From positions 220,434 through 284,433 of the forward strand of contig NZ_JACYWE010000002.1 in NCBI RefSeq assembly GCF_014841105.1: DNA of 64,000 nucleotides, read 5' to 3'. The first letter of the stretch is position 1. The number at the start of each line of letters is the position of its first letter. Below are positions 51,266 through 59,965 of the stretch, one piece after another. The stretch comes from Lolliginicoccus lacisalsi. Lineage in GTDB: Bacteria; Actinomycetota; Actinomycetes; Mycobacteriales; Mycobacteriaceae. The notes beneath the pieces are model-generated. The model was given only the letters and a program-made list of their open reading frames with translations, had not been told where the DNA came from and made no database searches. A program made the translations under genes and the position numbers.

Positions 51266-52450
51266 CTAGAACAGAGTCGCAACCTCACGTTCGACATCCT
51301 TCACCCGGATACGGCCCGACATCAGGGCGGGGAGGAGGGTGTCGCGAGTGGTGGCTAGGGTTTGGTTTTCGGCACGAGCGCTTGCTGCTGCAAGACACAG
51401 TGCCGTCACTGAATCCGCCACCTCGCCTGGCAAAGCACCTGGATCGATCACGTCTGTATCCAAGAGATCCGCAGGACGGACGCGTTGGTGGCTCCCCGAC
51501 GTTCCAGCCACCTTGCCCTGGAGAGCGGTGGAAAAGTCTGGTTGCCGCAAGATCGACCACAGCACTGACGTCGTGGATGTCTCCGGCTCTAGCACCAAGA
51601 ACTCCGTAGAGGCCAGAGCGTCCGGCCCGTGACCATCGCTAATATTCCATACCCGGGGAAAACGGGGATTGAGCTTGGAAATCAGCACGCTCGGATTCTC
51701 CACCAGATACTTGGAACTCTTGATGGCGATCGGTTCCACTTCTTCAGGGGCACCATTAGCATCGAACGCGGGGAGACTGTAGTGGCGCACACGCACAACA
51801 TCGAGAGTCGTTGGATCGACCGAAAGCTTCGCATGACGAACCACAGAGCCCAAAGGAACACGTGCTCCCCCGCGACTTCCGACCAGTGCGACTGCCAACT
51901 CCTCCGCCGTCTCCGCGAGCTTCCGGTTCGCCGCGATCTTGTCGTCGAGCGCGCCAAGCACCTCAGCGATGGCTTGCTGCTCGGGGAGAGGTGGGATACT
52001 AATTAAGATTTCCTGCATCTGATCCGTGTTCAACCGCCCAGTACCATGCCCAGCCTCGTCAACCAGGCCGAGAATGTATTGAGTCTGCGACTTAATGGCA
52101 TACGCAAGATAGATTGGAGATACCACACTTTTGGCGACAAGAGCCTTGCAGTCCTGACCAAAAGCCACTTCACGCTGAGTAATTCCGACACGGAACTCCG
52201 TTTTCAGGCTCATTCCTCGGACAACAAAAATTACTGTGCCCGGGCCCACGAGCCTGGAACCATTCGCAGCGCCTAGACTTGTAAGCATCCTTTCCGAACT
52301 CTCGATTCGGAAATCTTTAAGGCTACCGGATCCAATCCAAGGTATGTTGCCGCCCCAATATTCAGGCTCACTGGTGCGCGGCGTACCCCCGGAGAGCCAG
52401 CGCGCAACGTCGCCGAGCGACATTTCTTTCCAACCTGTCAGCTCCCCCAT
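51266..52450 (-). CDS. hsdS: Type I restriction enzyme specificity subunit
   Basis: 394 residues with two target-recognition domains. The first spans about 1-150, followed by the conserved coiled region IPPLPEQQAIAEVLGALDDKIAANRKLAETAEEL. The second spans about 195-330, with the closing helix ALCLAAASARAENQTLATTRDTLLPALMSGRI. HsdS chooses the DNA target for both methylation and cutting. The ATG at 52450 is overlapped by the hsdM stop (TGATG) and has GGAGG five bases upstream. DNA of the first recognition domain is visibly lower in GC than the flanking genes, a sign of exchange. Confidence 0.93.
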   Translation of the reverse strand: MGELTGWKEMSLGDVARWLSGGTPRTSEPEYWGGNIPWIGSGSLKDFRIESSERMLTSLGAANGSRLVGPGTVIFVVRGMSLKTEFRVGITQREVAFGQDCKALVAKSVVSPIYLAYAIKSQTQYILGLVDEAGHGTGRLNTDQMQEILISIPPLPEQQAIAEVLGALDDKIAANRKLAETAEELAVALVGSRGGARVPLGSVVRHAKLSVDPTTLDVVRVRHYSLPAFDANGAPEEVEPIAIKSSKYLVENPSVLISKLNPRFPRVWNISDGHGPDALASTEFLVLEPETSTTSVLWSILRQPDFSTALQGKVAGTSGSHQRVRPADLLDTDVIDPGALPGEVADSVTALCLAAASARAENQTLATTRDTLLPALMSGRIRVKDVEREVATLF

Positions 52451-54075
52451 CAAATCCTCCCCAGCTGCTCGCGCACGACCGCCGCCAACCGCTCGGATTC
52501 CCCAAACTGCGCGAACAGTTCCTTCTTCAACCGGGCGATCTTCTCGTCGATGGGTTCGCCGTCGTCTTCGATCTCGGCGGCTCCGACGTATCGTCCGGGT
52601 GTGAGGGCGTAGTCGGCGGCTTTGATGTCGGCAATGGTGGCGGACTTACAGAAGCCAGCCACGTCTTCATACGAAAGGCCCTCGGCGACGGCGGAGTCGG
52701 ATCCGCGCCAGGCGTGGTAGGTGCTGGCGATCTTGGCGATGTCGTCGTCGGAGAGGGCGCGCTCGGCCCGGTCGATCATGTAGCCGAGGTTGCGGGCGTC
52801 GATGAACAGCACTTGGCCTGCGCGGTCGGTGGCGCCGCTGCTCTTGTTCTTGGCGAAGAACCACACGCACACGGGGATGCCGGTCGAGCGGAAGAGCTGG
52901 GTGGGCAGGGCGATCATGCAGGAGACGAGGTCGGCCTCGACGATGCGGGCACGAATGTCGCCTTCGCCGCTGCTGTTGGACGACATGGAGCCGTTGGCCA
53001 TGACGACGCCTGCGCTGCCAGCCGGCGAGAGCTTCGCGAGGATGTGCTGGATCCACGCGTAGTTGGCGTTCTTGATCGGCGGCACGCCGTAGCGCCAGCG
53101 AGGGTCGTTCTCGTTGCGCGACCAGTCCTTGATGTTGAACGGCGGGTTGGAAATCACGTAGTCGGCGACGAGGTCGGGGTGCAGGTCACGGGCGAAGGTG
53201 TCGCCCCACATCGATCCGAGGTTGCCGTTGAGCCCGTGGATGGCGAGGTTCATCTTCGCCATGCGCCAGGTGCGCTCGTTGAGCTCCTGCCCGTAGACGG
53301 AGATGTCGGAGCCCTCTTTGTTGTGCGCTTCGAGGAACTTCTCGGCCTGCACGAACATGCCACCCGATCCGCAGCAGGGGTCGTACACGCGCCCGCCGGT
53401 GGGTTCGAGGCCCTCGACGAGGACGCGCACCACGCTGGCGGGGGTGTAGAACTCGCCGCCGCGCTTGCCCTCGGCGCGAGCGAACTTCTCGAGGAAGTAT
53501 TCATACACCTCGCCGAGCAGGTCGCGGGCCTTGGAGACGCCGTGGCCGGTGAAGCGAGCGTTGTTGAACAGGTCGATGAGCTCGCCGAGGCGGCGCTGGT
53601 CGACGTTGTCGCGGTTGTAGATGCGCGGCAGTGTGCCGTCGAGCGCCTTGTTGGCGCCCATGAGTTCCGCCATGGCGGTGTCGATGATCTCGCCGATGGA
53701 CTTCGGCGGCTCCCCTGCCTCGGCGGCCTTGCCCTTGGCGTGCTTCGCGAGGTATCCCCAGCGTGCTTCGGCGGGAACCCAGAACACCCCGTGGCCGATG
53801 TATTCGTCGGCGTCGTCGATGATCGCGTCGATCTGTTCCTCATCGAGGCCGTCGGCTTCGAGCTCGGCGGTGATCTGTGCGCGCCGCTCGGTGAAGGCAT
53901 CCGAGACGTACTTGAGGAACACCAGGCCGAGGATGACGTCCTTGTACTGGGATGCGTCCATGGATCCGCGTAGCTTGTCCGCGGCCTTCCACAGGGTCTC
54001 CTTGAGCTCCTTCATCGTCGATGCCGCTGCGGGGCTGGTGGTATCGACGGTGGTGGCGCGCTTTCTCGGTGGCAC
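52450..54075 (-). CDS. hsdM: Type I restriction enzyme methylase subunit
   Basis: 541 residues. HsdM_N (LKETLWKAADKLRGSMDASQYKDVILGLVFLKYVSDAF) and the N6-adenine methylase domain with motif I VYDPCCGSGGMFVQ near 233 and catalytic NPPF (DYVISNPPFNIKDWS) near 310. Methylates adenine in the recognition site with SAM. The GTG start has GAGAGG upstream. It is the first gene of hsdMSR; the shared palindrome lies 72 bases upstream. Confidence 0.95.
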   Translation of the reverse strand: MPPRKRATTVDTTSPAAASTMKELKETLWKAADKLRGSMDASQYKDVILGLVFLKYVSDAFTERRAQITAELEADGLDEEQIDAIIDDADEYIGHGVFWVPAEARWGYLAKHAKGKAAEAGEPPKSIGEIIDTAMAELMGANKALDGTLPRIYNRDNVDQRRLGELIDLFNNARFTGHGVSKARDLLGEVYEYFLEKFARAEGKRGGEFYTPASVVRVLVEGLEPTGGRVYDPCCGSGGMFVQAEKFLEAHNKEGSDISVYGQELNERTWRMAKMNLAIHGLNGNLGSMWGDTFARDLHPDLVADYVISNPPFNIKDWSRNENDPRWRYGVPPIKNANYAWIQHILAKLSPAGSAGVVMANGSMSSNSSGEGDIRARIVEADLVSCMIALPTQLFRSTGIPVCVWFFAKNKSSGATDRAGQVLFIDARNLGYMIDRAERALSDDDIAKIASTYHAWRGSDSAVAEGLSYEDVAGFCKSATIADIKAADYALTPGRYVGAAEIEDDGEPIDEKIARLKKELFAQFGESERLAAVVREQLGRI

Positions 54076-54146
54076 AGGTGGTTCCTCTCGGTGGGGCTTA
54101 CGCCGCTACCCTAGCGCGATGCCGGTAAGCGCTCTTGAGGCGGTTC

Positions 54147-54161
54147 GATAACCCGGTTATC
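54147..54161. promoter_or_regulatory. Shared 15-bp palindrome upstream of hsdM
   Basis: GATAACCCGGTTATC: 7-bp arms GATAACC/GGTTATC around one base. The same sequence (on the other strand) is at 58596-58610 before the methylase-like gene. It lies 72 bases before hsdM. Confidence 0.7.
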
Positions 54162-54198
54162 GGCGTTAACTAACTGCGAAGCGCACCACCAGACCGGA

Positions 54199-55605
54199 TC
54201 ACAGGGTGGGCGGCTCCCACACGCCGAGCTCGCGAGCTACGCGAAGGCAGAGGTGATCGTTGCCCGGTGCCGCGACGACCTGGACCCCGATCGGTAGCCC
54301 GTCGCTATTCATCCCCAGCGGTACTTGGGTCGCAGGGAGGCCGAGGAAGTTGAAGACAGTTGTGTTGGCGACGCTCCATGGGCGGAGATAGGTGCCGAAG
54401 TGCTTCGGCGCGACCCGAGGAAATGGCGGGTACAGCACAACCCCATCTCCCAAAGTTTCCGCAATATGATCAGCTGCATGGTGCGCTGCACTGATCAGCC
54501 GGCGCACGCTCTTTGTCCGCACCCATTTGACCGGTGCAGTCTCAGTCAGGTTGATCACGGCCAAGGGCGAGCTAGCGAGGTGGTGCACGAGTCGCCGCTT
54601 CCGCAACTCCGGCAGCCCCATGATCTCGGCCAACGTCGCCGCGAAATCCATCTCGCCCGCGACAGTGGCCAACGCATATCCCATAGCCCTGCGCATGCGT
54701 GGCAACTCGAGCTCAGAAACATGCGCCCCGGCACGGTCCATCTGCGCCGCGGCACGCAGTCGCGCCTGCTCGATCTCGGGGCTCGCCTTGTGCGCCGCAG
54801 AATGCACGGCAACGTACACATTGAGGCCGGTGAGCGACACATCATCGGGATTGCCAAGCGGGACATCACTCATGCCCGAGTGCGATTCGTGGGGGCCCGA
54901 GATGGCTTTCAGCGCCGCATAAAGGTCCTCGGCATGGTGAGCGATGGGCCCGAGCTGGAGCGCATCACGGATCCCGGCAGTCATCGGAAAATGGCCAGTG
55001 TTCGGTACCAGACCAGGGGTGGGAAGGTGCGCGAAAATGCCATTGAACATGGCAGGGATGCGGAGCGAACCGCCCAGATCCGACCCCAGCCCGAATGCCG
55101 CGCCGCCAATCGACACGGCAACCCCGTCGCCGCCGGACGAGCCACCGGCAGTGCGCCGGGGATCGTAGGGATTGCGGGCGATACCGTACAAGGGATTGTG
55201 CGTCTCCACCCAGAACAGCGGCCCCGCCGAGTTGGTTCCCGCGAGGACAATGGCCCCCGCTTCCTTGATCCGCGTCACGATCGGTGCGTCAGCTTCGGCG
55301 CGCAGCGTCCTCCTGTGGTGGAACCCGCCCGCGTGAGGCATACCTTCAACCGCGATCAGTTCTTTCACCGTGACCGGCACACCGAGCAACGGCGGCAGCT
55401 CCTCCGGCGAGCCCGAACTGATTCGAGCGTCTGCGGCATCGGCCTCGGCGCGCGCGTAATCGAAGCGAGGCTTGGCCAGCGCGCCGAGGCTCCGGCCGCG
55501 CTTCAACACGGCGATGTGGGCCTCCACCGCGTCGCGGGCACTGATCTGCCCAGCCTTGATCGCGGCAGCCAGTGCTACGCCAGAAATTCGCGTGGGATCG
55601 ATCAT
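54199..55605 (-). CDS. Amidase signature family hydrolase
   Basis: 468 residues with the Ser-Ser-Lys catalytic triad: Lys in PVTVKELIAVEG, the Gly/Ser-rich signature TAGGSSGGDGVAVSIGG and the nucleophile in GLGSDLGGSLRIPA. It hydrolyses an amide, but the family (amidases, GatA, FAAH) is broad. Starts at 55605, 55623 and 55641 are all possible; 55605 fits the family. It lies between the two restriction-like units on the same strand and may be a passenger. Confidence 0.87.
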   Translation of the reverse strand: MIDPTRISGVALAAAIKAGQISARDAVEAHIAVLKRGRSLGALAKPRFDYARAEADAADARISSGSPEELPPLLGVPVTVKELIAVEGMPHAGGFHHRRTLRAEADAPIVTRIKEAGAIVLAGTNSAGPLFWVETHNPLYGIARNPYDPRRTAGGSSGGDGVAVSIGGAAFGLGSDLGGSLRIPAMFNGIFAHLPTPGLVPNTGHFPMTAGIRDALQLGPIAHHAEDLYAALKAISGPHESHSGMSDVPLGNPDDVSLTGLNVYVAVHSAAHKASPEIEQARLRAAAQMDRAGAHVSELELPRMRRAMGYALATVAGEMDFAATLAEIMGLPELRKRRLVHHLASSPLAVINLTETAPVKWVRTKSVRRLISAAHHAADHIAETLGDGVVLYPPFPRVAPKHFGTYLRPWSVANTTVFNFLGLPATQVPLGMNSDGLPIGVQVVAAPGNDHLCLRVARELGVWEPPTL

Positions 55606-55699
55606 TCTTACGAACCTACGCATGCCCTTGCCGGAAGGCACGTTTTCCCGCCAGATGGCGAGGGCCAGGCGGGCGAACCTCCGTGACCAGACCCCGGTC

Positions 55700-55755
55700 G
55701 TGTGCGATTTCGCACCCTCGCGTGGCCGGATGTGGGTGCACCAGGTAACACTTCC
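55700..55755. repeat. Family B palindromic element, copy 3
   Basis: 56 bp: GTGTGCGATTTCGCACCC ... GTGGGTGCACCAGGTAACACTTCC. It sits in the divergent gap upstream of the amidase gene. Confidence 0.75.
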
Positions 55756-55876
55756 GAGGCCACAACACGGGGCACGAGCCCAGGACCCGGGGCGAGAAGC
55801 CAGGAGGCGTCAAGCGGGACGCTCGTTGCACGGCCTAGCGTTGCACCTCGCAACCCCGCTCCCGCATACTCGGCCA

Positions 55877-56497
55877 ATGGGGGAAACATTCAACGGCACG
55901 GGGGCGTGCGCCATTCCGATTCGAGCGATCGAGCGGACGCGCCTGACACGGGAAGACCGTGAGCACCGCTACAAGCGCTATCCGGATATCGCTCCGGGCT
56001 CGTACGAGCTTGTCACCAGCCTTCCTGCGGTTTGTGTGCCGCACGGGCAATCGTCATCGCGGAGCCATGAGTTCGTGGTCGAGTCCTATCCCCGGCCAAG
56101 CTTCGGGATCTGGGAGGTCCCTTTTCGCACGGTTTTTCACCGGGCGGAGCAGCGGATGCGCGGGAAGGCCTGGCTCCATGCGGATTTCGCGATGTGTGAC
56201 CGTTGCGTCGCACGCCTGCAATTCTTCTACTGGCGTGCCATCGCGTTCGTCCTGCTGGGGATTGCGGCATTGATCGCGTTCTGGATTGGTGCTGGAATGG
56301 CCGACACACCGCGGATCTTCATGCTTCCCTTGTTCGCGGGGATCCTTTTGATCTGGGGCGGGATCGTCTCCCTCCGCTCAGCGCGGGCGAAGAACCTGTT
56401 CGGGGCCGAGCTCCTCGTGGATGGATCGGCGATGGTGCTGGAGAACCCGCACCCCGCGTTTGTCGCATCTGTGCTCCAGGCCCCGGGCACTACCTAG
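55877..56497 (+). CDS. Two-span membrane protein of unknown function
   Basis: Not recognised. 206 residues: a soluble N-terminal part with His and Cys (CVPHG; MCDRCVARL near residue 110), two membrane segments (about 118-140 and 146-168) and a C-terminal domain ending VLQAPGTT. CATACT lies six bases before the ATG, so the gene is probably leaderless. Its stop codon shares the four bases CTAG with the stop of the converging methylase-like gene. Confidence 0.65.
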   Translation: MGETFNGTGACAIPIRAIERTRLTREDREHRYKRYPDIAPGSYELVTSLPAVCVPHGQSSSRSHEFVVESYPRPSFGIWEVPFRTVFHRAEQRMRGKAWLHADFAMCDRCVARLQFFYWRAIAFVLLGIAALIAFWIGAGMADTPRIFMLPLFAGILLIWGGIVSLRSARAKNLFGAELLVDGSAMVLENPHPAFVASVLQAPGTT

Positions 56498-58512
56498 TCC
56501 CCCGCGAGCGCGATGCTGCGGCGGGTCACGCCATCGTATGCGGTGTGTGCGAGCTGCGCGAGGAGGCTGAGTTGCTGCCGGAGCGCGTGCTGCTCGTTGT
56601 CGATGCGGCGCAGGTGGCGCTCTAGCTCGTCGGCCTGGTCGGGGGGCGTGTAGCGGACGGGCCAAGCGCGCACGTTCTTGGCATGAGGCGGCTGCGTGTT
56701 GATGCCGGCGGCGACGACTCCGGGCAGCAGTACTCCCCGCTGGTCGACGGGCTGTTTCGCCGCGAGGCGCAGCACGCGGGCGGGGGCCTCGACAACGCTG
56801 GTGCCCTCATAGTCCACGATTGCGGCGATGCGCGGACTCGTGGCGAAGACGATGTCACCTGGCTCGGTGTAGCGCGCGTTGGGGTACTCAAGCGCGAACC
56901 GGGCGGCGTCGATGGTGCGTTCGCCGAGCGGGCGGCGTCCAGTGAGCTCGTCGCACCCGATGATGCGCACGCCTCCGGTGGCACCGATGTGGCCGGGGTC
57001 GAGGCGGGTTCCCGGCACCGGCCGGAGGATCTTCTCGGTGATCAGCCAGCCGATGGTGGCAGTGGGCGGCCGCTGCCCCGCCGTTGCGCGCCCTACCGGG
57101 ATGTCGATCATCACCGATCGGCTGTTCTGTTCCGTGAAGGCCCGGGTGAGCGTGTTGAGGCGCTTGGCCACCTCGTCGCCGGTGATGGGATCGCGCGGCG
57201 TCGGGGCTCCGGTGTCGGTGAGGTCGCCGCGATAGGTGAGCAGCGACGGCAAGCTGACGAGTCGGCTGAAGCGGAACGCGTGGGCGTGCGCGAGGGCTGG
57301 TGCCCGCAGCCCTGCCTCGAGATCGGTCAGCAGGTATTCGAGGTCGGCCCCGTCGAAGCGCGCGTTGGCCATGTCGGCGGTCAGCACGTAGCGCTGTTCA
57401 GGGGTTGTCCCGCGAGGCGTTGGCGCGAGGATCCACAAGGTGAGGTGTTCCTGCGGGGTGGTGCGTACCCATCCCTTGGGCAGGGCGACGATGGCGCGGA
57501 CGCTGCCTGAGCGCAGCAGTCCCGATCGGATCTCGTCGCTGGGTCCGCTCAGCGGCTTTGCGAGGACGCTGGCCGGGGCCGCCACGAGCGCGACCTGGCC
57601 TTCCGTGAGTTGCAGCGCGATCTCGTCCACGGCCCGCAGCATCGCGTCGCGGTCCATCGTCGGCGCGGACGGCGCGGGCAGGTGAGCAACGACCAGCGCA
57701 TCGCCGGGGGCCTGGAACGCGCCGTCCCCGTCAACGAGCAGCGCCTGGCAGTGGATGTCATGCGCCCGCAATCGGCGTCGGGCCAGTCGGGACGCCGGGT
57801 CCTGGCGCTGCACGGTTCGCGCGGTGACGCCCGCGCCCGCCGCGGCAGCGTTGCAGGCCACCAGGAGGTCCGACCCGCCCGGCGTGGGGTCCACGACGGT
57901 GGTCGCTCCCCCGCTCGCCGCGTGCGCGACGCGTGCCAGTACCGCGGCGGCGTGGTCGGTGAGCGCCACCGCCGGATCGCGCGGCGTGGCGAGCTCGATG
58001 TGCCGCCCGATGAATCGCTCCATCGCTGCGACGGGACTGTAAGCGGCACTCGCGGCCTGGTCGGCCCATGCGGCGAGCGCGGGGGCGAGATCGTCGACGG
58101 CCGCGATCTCGCGATACAGGTAGGCATCGTCTGGATCGGCATCGTCAGCGAGATCCAGCAGTTCTTCGGTGCCTAGATCCCCGAGCTGCTCGCCCACTGC
58201 CACTTTCAGGCACAGCAACGCCGTGAGCGCCTGGAACATCACCTGATCCTCGACGCCCCCGCTTCCCGCCAGTTCCGCGAACGCGACCGCATCCTCCGGC
58301 GCTGTGGGGTTGTTGCCCCTTCCTGTGGCGCGCAGCCACTCGCTCACCTCGCGGGCGTCGAACAGCTCGCCCTGTCCCTCGGCGCGCACGGGCTGCGGGG
58401 ACGGTGTACTGCTCCCGGTGCTTCTCGTGCGCCACACCGGGACCACCGGCCGTTGCACCTGGGCGAGTGTGGCGATGCGGGATAGCGACAGGGTCGGCCT
58501 CTCGAGCGGCAC
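56494..58512 (-). CDS. HTH-fused N6-adenine methylase-like protein, probably inactive
   Basis: 672 residues. A MerR/phage-type helix-turn-helix opens the protein (SLSRIATLAQVQRPVVPVWRTR). A methylase-like domain follows: its cofactor loop reads DPTPGGSDLL (residues 208-217), close to DPxxGxG. The catalytic (N/D)PP(Y/F) is not found; the matching position reads VAHLPAPSAP near 275-284. The C-terminal half has specificity-domain features, ending in a coiled coil (ADELERHLRRIDNEQHALRQQLSLLAQLA). Such proteins might read DNA or act as regulators rather than methylate. GAGGAG precedes the GTG. The upstream palindrome is the same as at hsdM. Confidence 0.7.
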   Translation of the reverse strand: MPLERPTLSLSRIATLAQVQRPVVPVWRTRSTGSSTPSPQPVRAEGQGELFDAREVSEWLRATGRGNNPTAPEDAVAFAELAGSGGVEDQVMFQALTALLCLKVAVGEQLGDLGTEELLDLADDADPDDAYLYREIAAVDDLAPALAAWADQAASAAYSPVAAMERFIGRHIELATPRDPAVALTDHAAAVLARVAHAASGGATTVVDPTPGGSDLLVACNAAAAGAGVTARTVQRQDPASRLARRRLRAHDIHCQALLVDGDGAFQAPGDALVVAHLPAPSAPTMDRDAMLRAVDEIALQLTEGQVALVAAPASVLAKPLSGPSDEIRSGLLRSGSVRAIVALPKGWVRTTPQEHLTLWILAPTPRGTTPEQRYVLTADMANARFDGADLEYLLTDLEAGLRAPALAHAHAFRFSRLVSLPSLLTYRGDLTDTGAPTPRDPITGDEVAKRLNTLTRAFTEQNSRSVMIDIPVGRATAGQRPPTATIGWLITEKILRPVPGTRLDPGHIGATGGVRIIGCDELTGRRPLGERTIDAARFALEYPNARYTEPGDIVFATSPRIAAIVDYEGTSVVEAPARVLRLAAKQPVDQRGVLLPGVVAAGINTQPPHAKNVRAWPVRYTPPDQADELERHLRRIDNEQHALRQQLSLLAQLAHTAYDGVTRRSIALAGD

Positions 58513-58595
58513 GGCTTGGTCTCCTCGGCGGGGTCTCGATGGCGGTTCTATGCAACCAGCCTAGCCTCCACCTGAGTAAGTTACGTCCATTTGGT

Positions 58596-58610
58596 GATAA
58601 CCGGGTTATC
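58596..58610. promoter_or_regulatory. Shared 15-bp palindrome in the methylase-like/Cys-rich divergent region
   Basis: GATAACCGGGTTATC, the exact reverse complement of the site at 54147-54161. It lies 84 bases before the methylase-like gene and 68 before the small Cys-rich gene, so it could control both directions. Confidence 0.7.
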
Positions 58611-58677
58611 AGTCAGTTGATTCAGAACTGTCAGACGTATGCGTCAGTCTAGGTCGGCACCAGAAGAAGGAGTCGCC

Positions 58678-58848
58678 ATGAACCACCCTCCACCTCGACC
58701 ACCGCCCGTCTGCGGCAGCAAGGTCCGCTACCAGACCCGCGCCGATGCCCTGCGCACCATCGAGTCGCTCACCAACGCCGACGAGTACGACGCCTACTTC
58801 TGCCACCGCTGCCGCGGCCACCACCTCTCGTCGATCCACGACACCTAG
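58678..58848 (+). CDS. Small Cys/His-rich protein, 56 residues
   Basis: Residues: a Pro-rich start, KVRYQTRADALRTIESL, then YFCHRCRGHHLSS. This CxxC...HH end is a zinc-ribbon-like motif found in many tiny actinobacterial and phage proteins. AAGAAGGAG precedes the ATG. It heads a group with the RNase H-like and VWA genes. Role unknown; it may bind nucleic acid. Confidence 0.75.
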   Translation: MNHPPPRPPPVCGSKVRYQTRADALRTIESLTNADEYDAYFCHRCRGHHLSSIHDT

Positions 58849-58874
58849 AGCCCGCCCCGTGCCCTGAGCCCCGA

Positions 58875-58898
58875 GCCCTCAGCCCTCAGCCCTCAGAA
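58875..58898. repeat. 7-bp direct repeats before the RNase H-like gene
   Basis: CCCTCAG is repeated three times, with a fourth nearby, just before the AGAAAGGA site of the next gene. It may affect spacing by slippage. Confidence 0.5.
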
Positions 58899-58909
58899 AG
58901 GAATCCGCC

Positions 58910-59902
58910 ATGCCCGTCCGCTGGTCCGTCCTCACCAACACTGTCCGCCGTGGCCTCACCGGCCGGATCGCGCCCGCCCCGCTGCCGCAGGGAGCACCGC
59001 GCTGGCGTGCCGTCATCCGCACCTTCCACGCCCCCTGCTTCACCGGCGAGTCGATCGCCCCCCCCGCGTGGGCCGTCGCCGCTGTGACCGACGGCGCGCA
59101 CCTGACCACCCATGTGACGAGCGCGCGATTGCCCGGAACGCAGGGCCGCGCCGTCGAGAACGCCACAGCGCTGGCCGGCCTGAACTGCTTCGCCGGGCTG
59201 TACGAGGCCATCCAGGCCGCGGACGGGGAGATCTCCCTGCACATCCACAACCCCGCGCTGCAATCGCTGCTGCGCGATGCCGCGGAATCGTTCCCCCTCG
59301 CGACAATGTCGGGGAGCTTCACCCGCAGCGTCGAGCGCCAGAAGCTCAGCGAGGCCACCGTTCGCGCGATGCGCTCCATCGCCGCCCACCACGAGGCCCT
59401 CCTGCGCGAGCACCACGCCAGGCAGACTGTCCTGCTGATCGGAACCGACGCCTCGATCGACAAGCTGCGACCAGGCGCGGGAATCGCCGCGATCGATGCC
59501 GAGGGCCGCACCGCCACCAGGTTCCTCCCCGCCATCGCCGACACCTTCCACGCCGAGCTCGCCGCCATCGAGCTGGCCATCGACTCCGCGCCCCGCGACC
59601 TTCCGTTGCGCATCCTCAGCGACAACCAGCACGCGGTCCGCGCCCTGGGCAAGAAGGCCAACCTGCACCGCATCAGCAACGCTTCCACTCGCAGGCTCGT
59701 CCAGCGGATCACGAGCAAGCGCAACGGCCGACGCATCGAGATCTCCTGGGTGCGCGGGCACAACGGGCACAGCCTCAACGAGGCCGCCCACCGGCTCGCC
59801 GTCGCCACCCGCCGCTGCCGCACCGCCAACGCCACCCCGGAAGCTCTGCGCGCCATCAGCCACACCATCGCCAGCGACTTGCTCGTGGCCCAGCCCGCCT
59901 GA
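58910..59902 (+). CDS. RNase H-like protein with an altered active site
   Basis: 330 residues. The N-terminal 165 have no recognised domain. The C-terminal RNase HI-like domain has the catalytic acids D180 (LIGTDASIDK), E216 (FHAELAAIELAI) and D238 (RILSDNQHAVRAL). The fourth, usually Asp in NExAD, is His294 (HSLNEAAHRLA). RNase HI proteins cut RNA in RNA:DNA hybrids; loss of the fourth acid may lower or change activity. AAAGGA precedes the ATG. Lies in one run with the Cys-rich and VWA genes. Confidence 0.8.
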   Translation: MPVRWSVLTNTVRRGLTGRIAPAPLPQGAPRWRAVIRTFHAPCFTGESIAPPAWAVAAVTDGAHLTTHVTSARLPGTQGRAVENATALAGLNCFAGLYEAIQAADGEISLHIHNPALQSLLRDAAESFPLATMSGSFTRSVERQKLSEATVRAMRSIAAHHEALLREHHARQTVLLIGTDASIDKLRPGAGIAAIDAEGRTATRFLPAIADTFHAELAAIELAIDSAPRDLPLRILSDNQHAVRALGKKANLHRISNASTRRLVQRITSKRNGRRIEISWVRGHNGHSLNEAAHRLAVATRRCRTANATPEALRAISHTIASDLLVAQPA

Positions 59903-59965
59903 CCCAGCCCGCCTGAACCCAGCCCGCCTGAACCCAGCCCGCTTGACCCGACCGAAGGAAACCCC
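59903..59965. repeat. Short tandem repeats between RNase H-like and VWA genes
   Basis: Units like CCCAGCCCGCCTGAA occur about four times to 59945. They separate two co-directional genes that may share a transcript. Confidence 0.6.
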
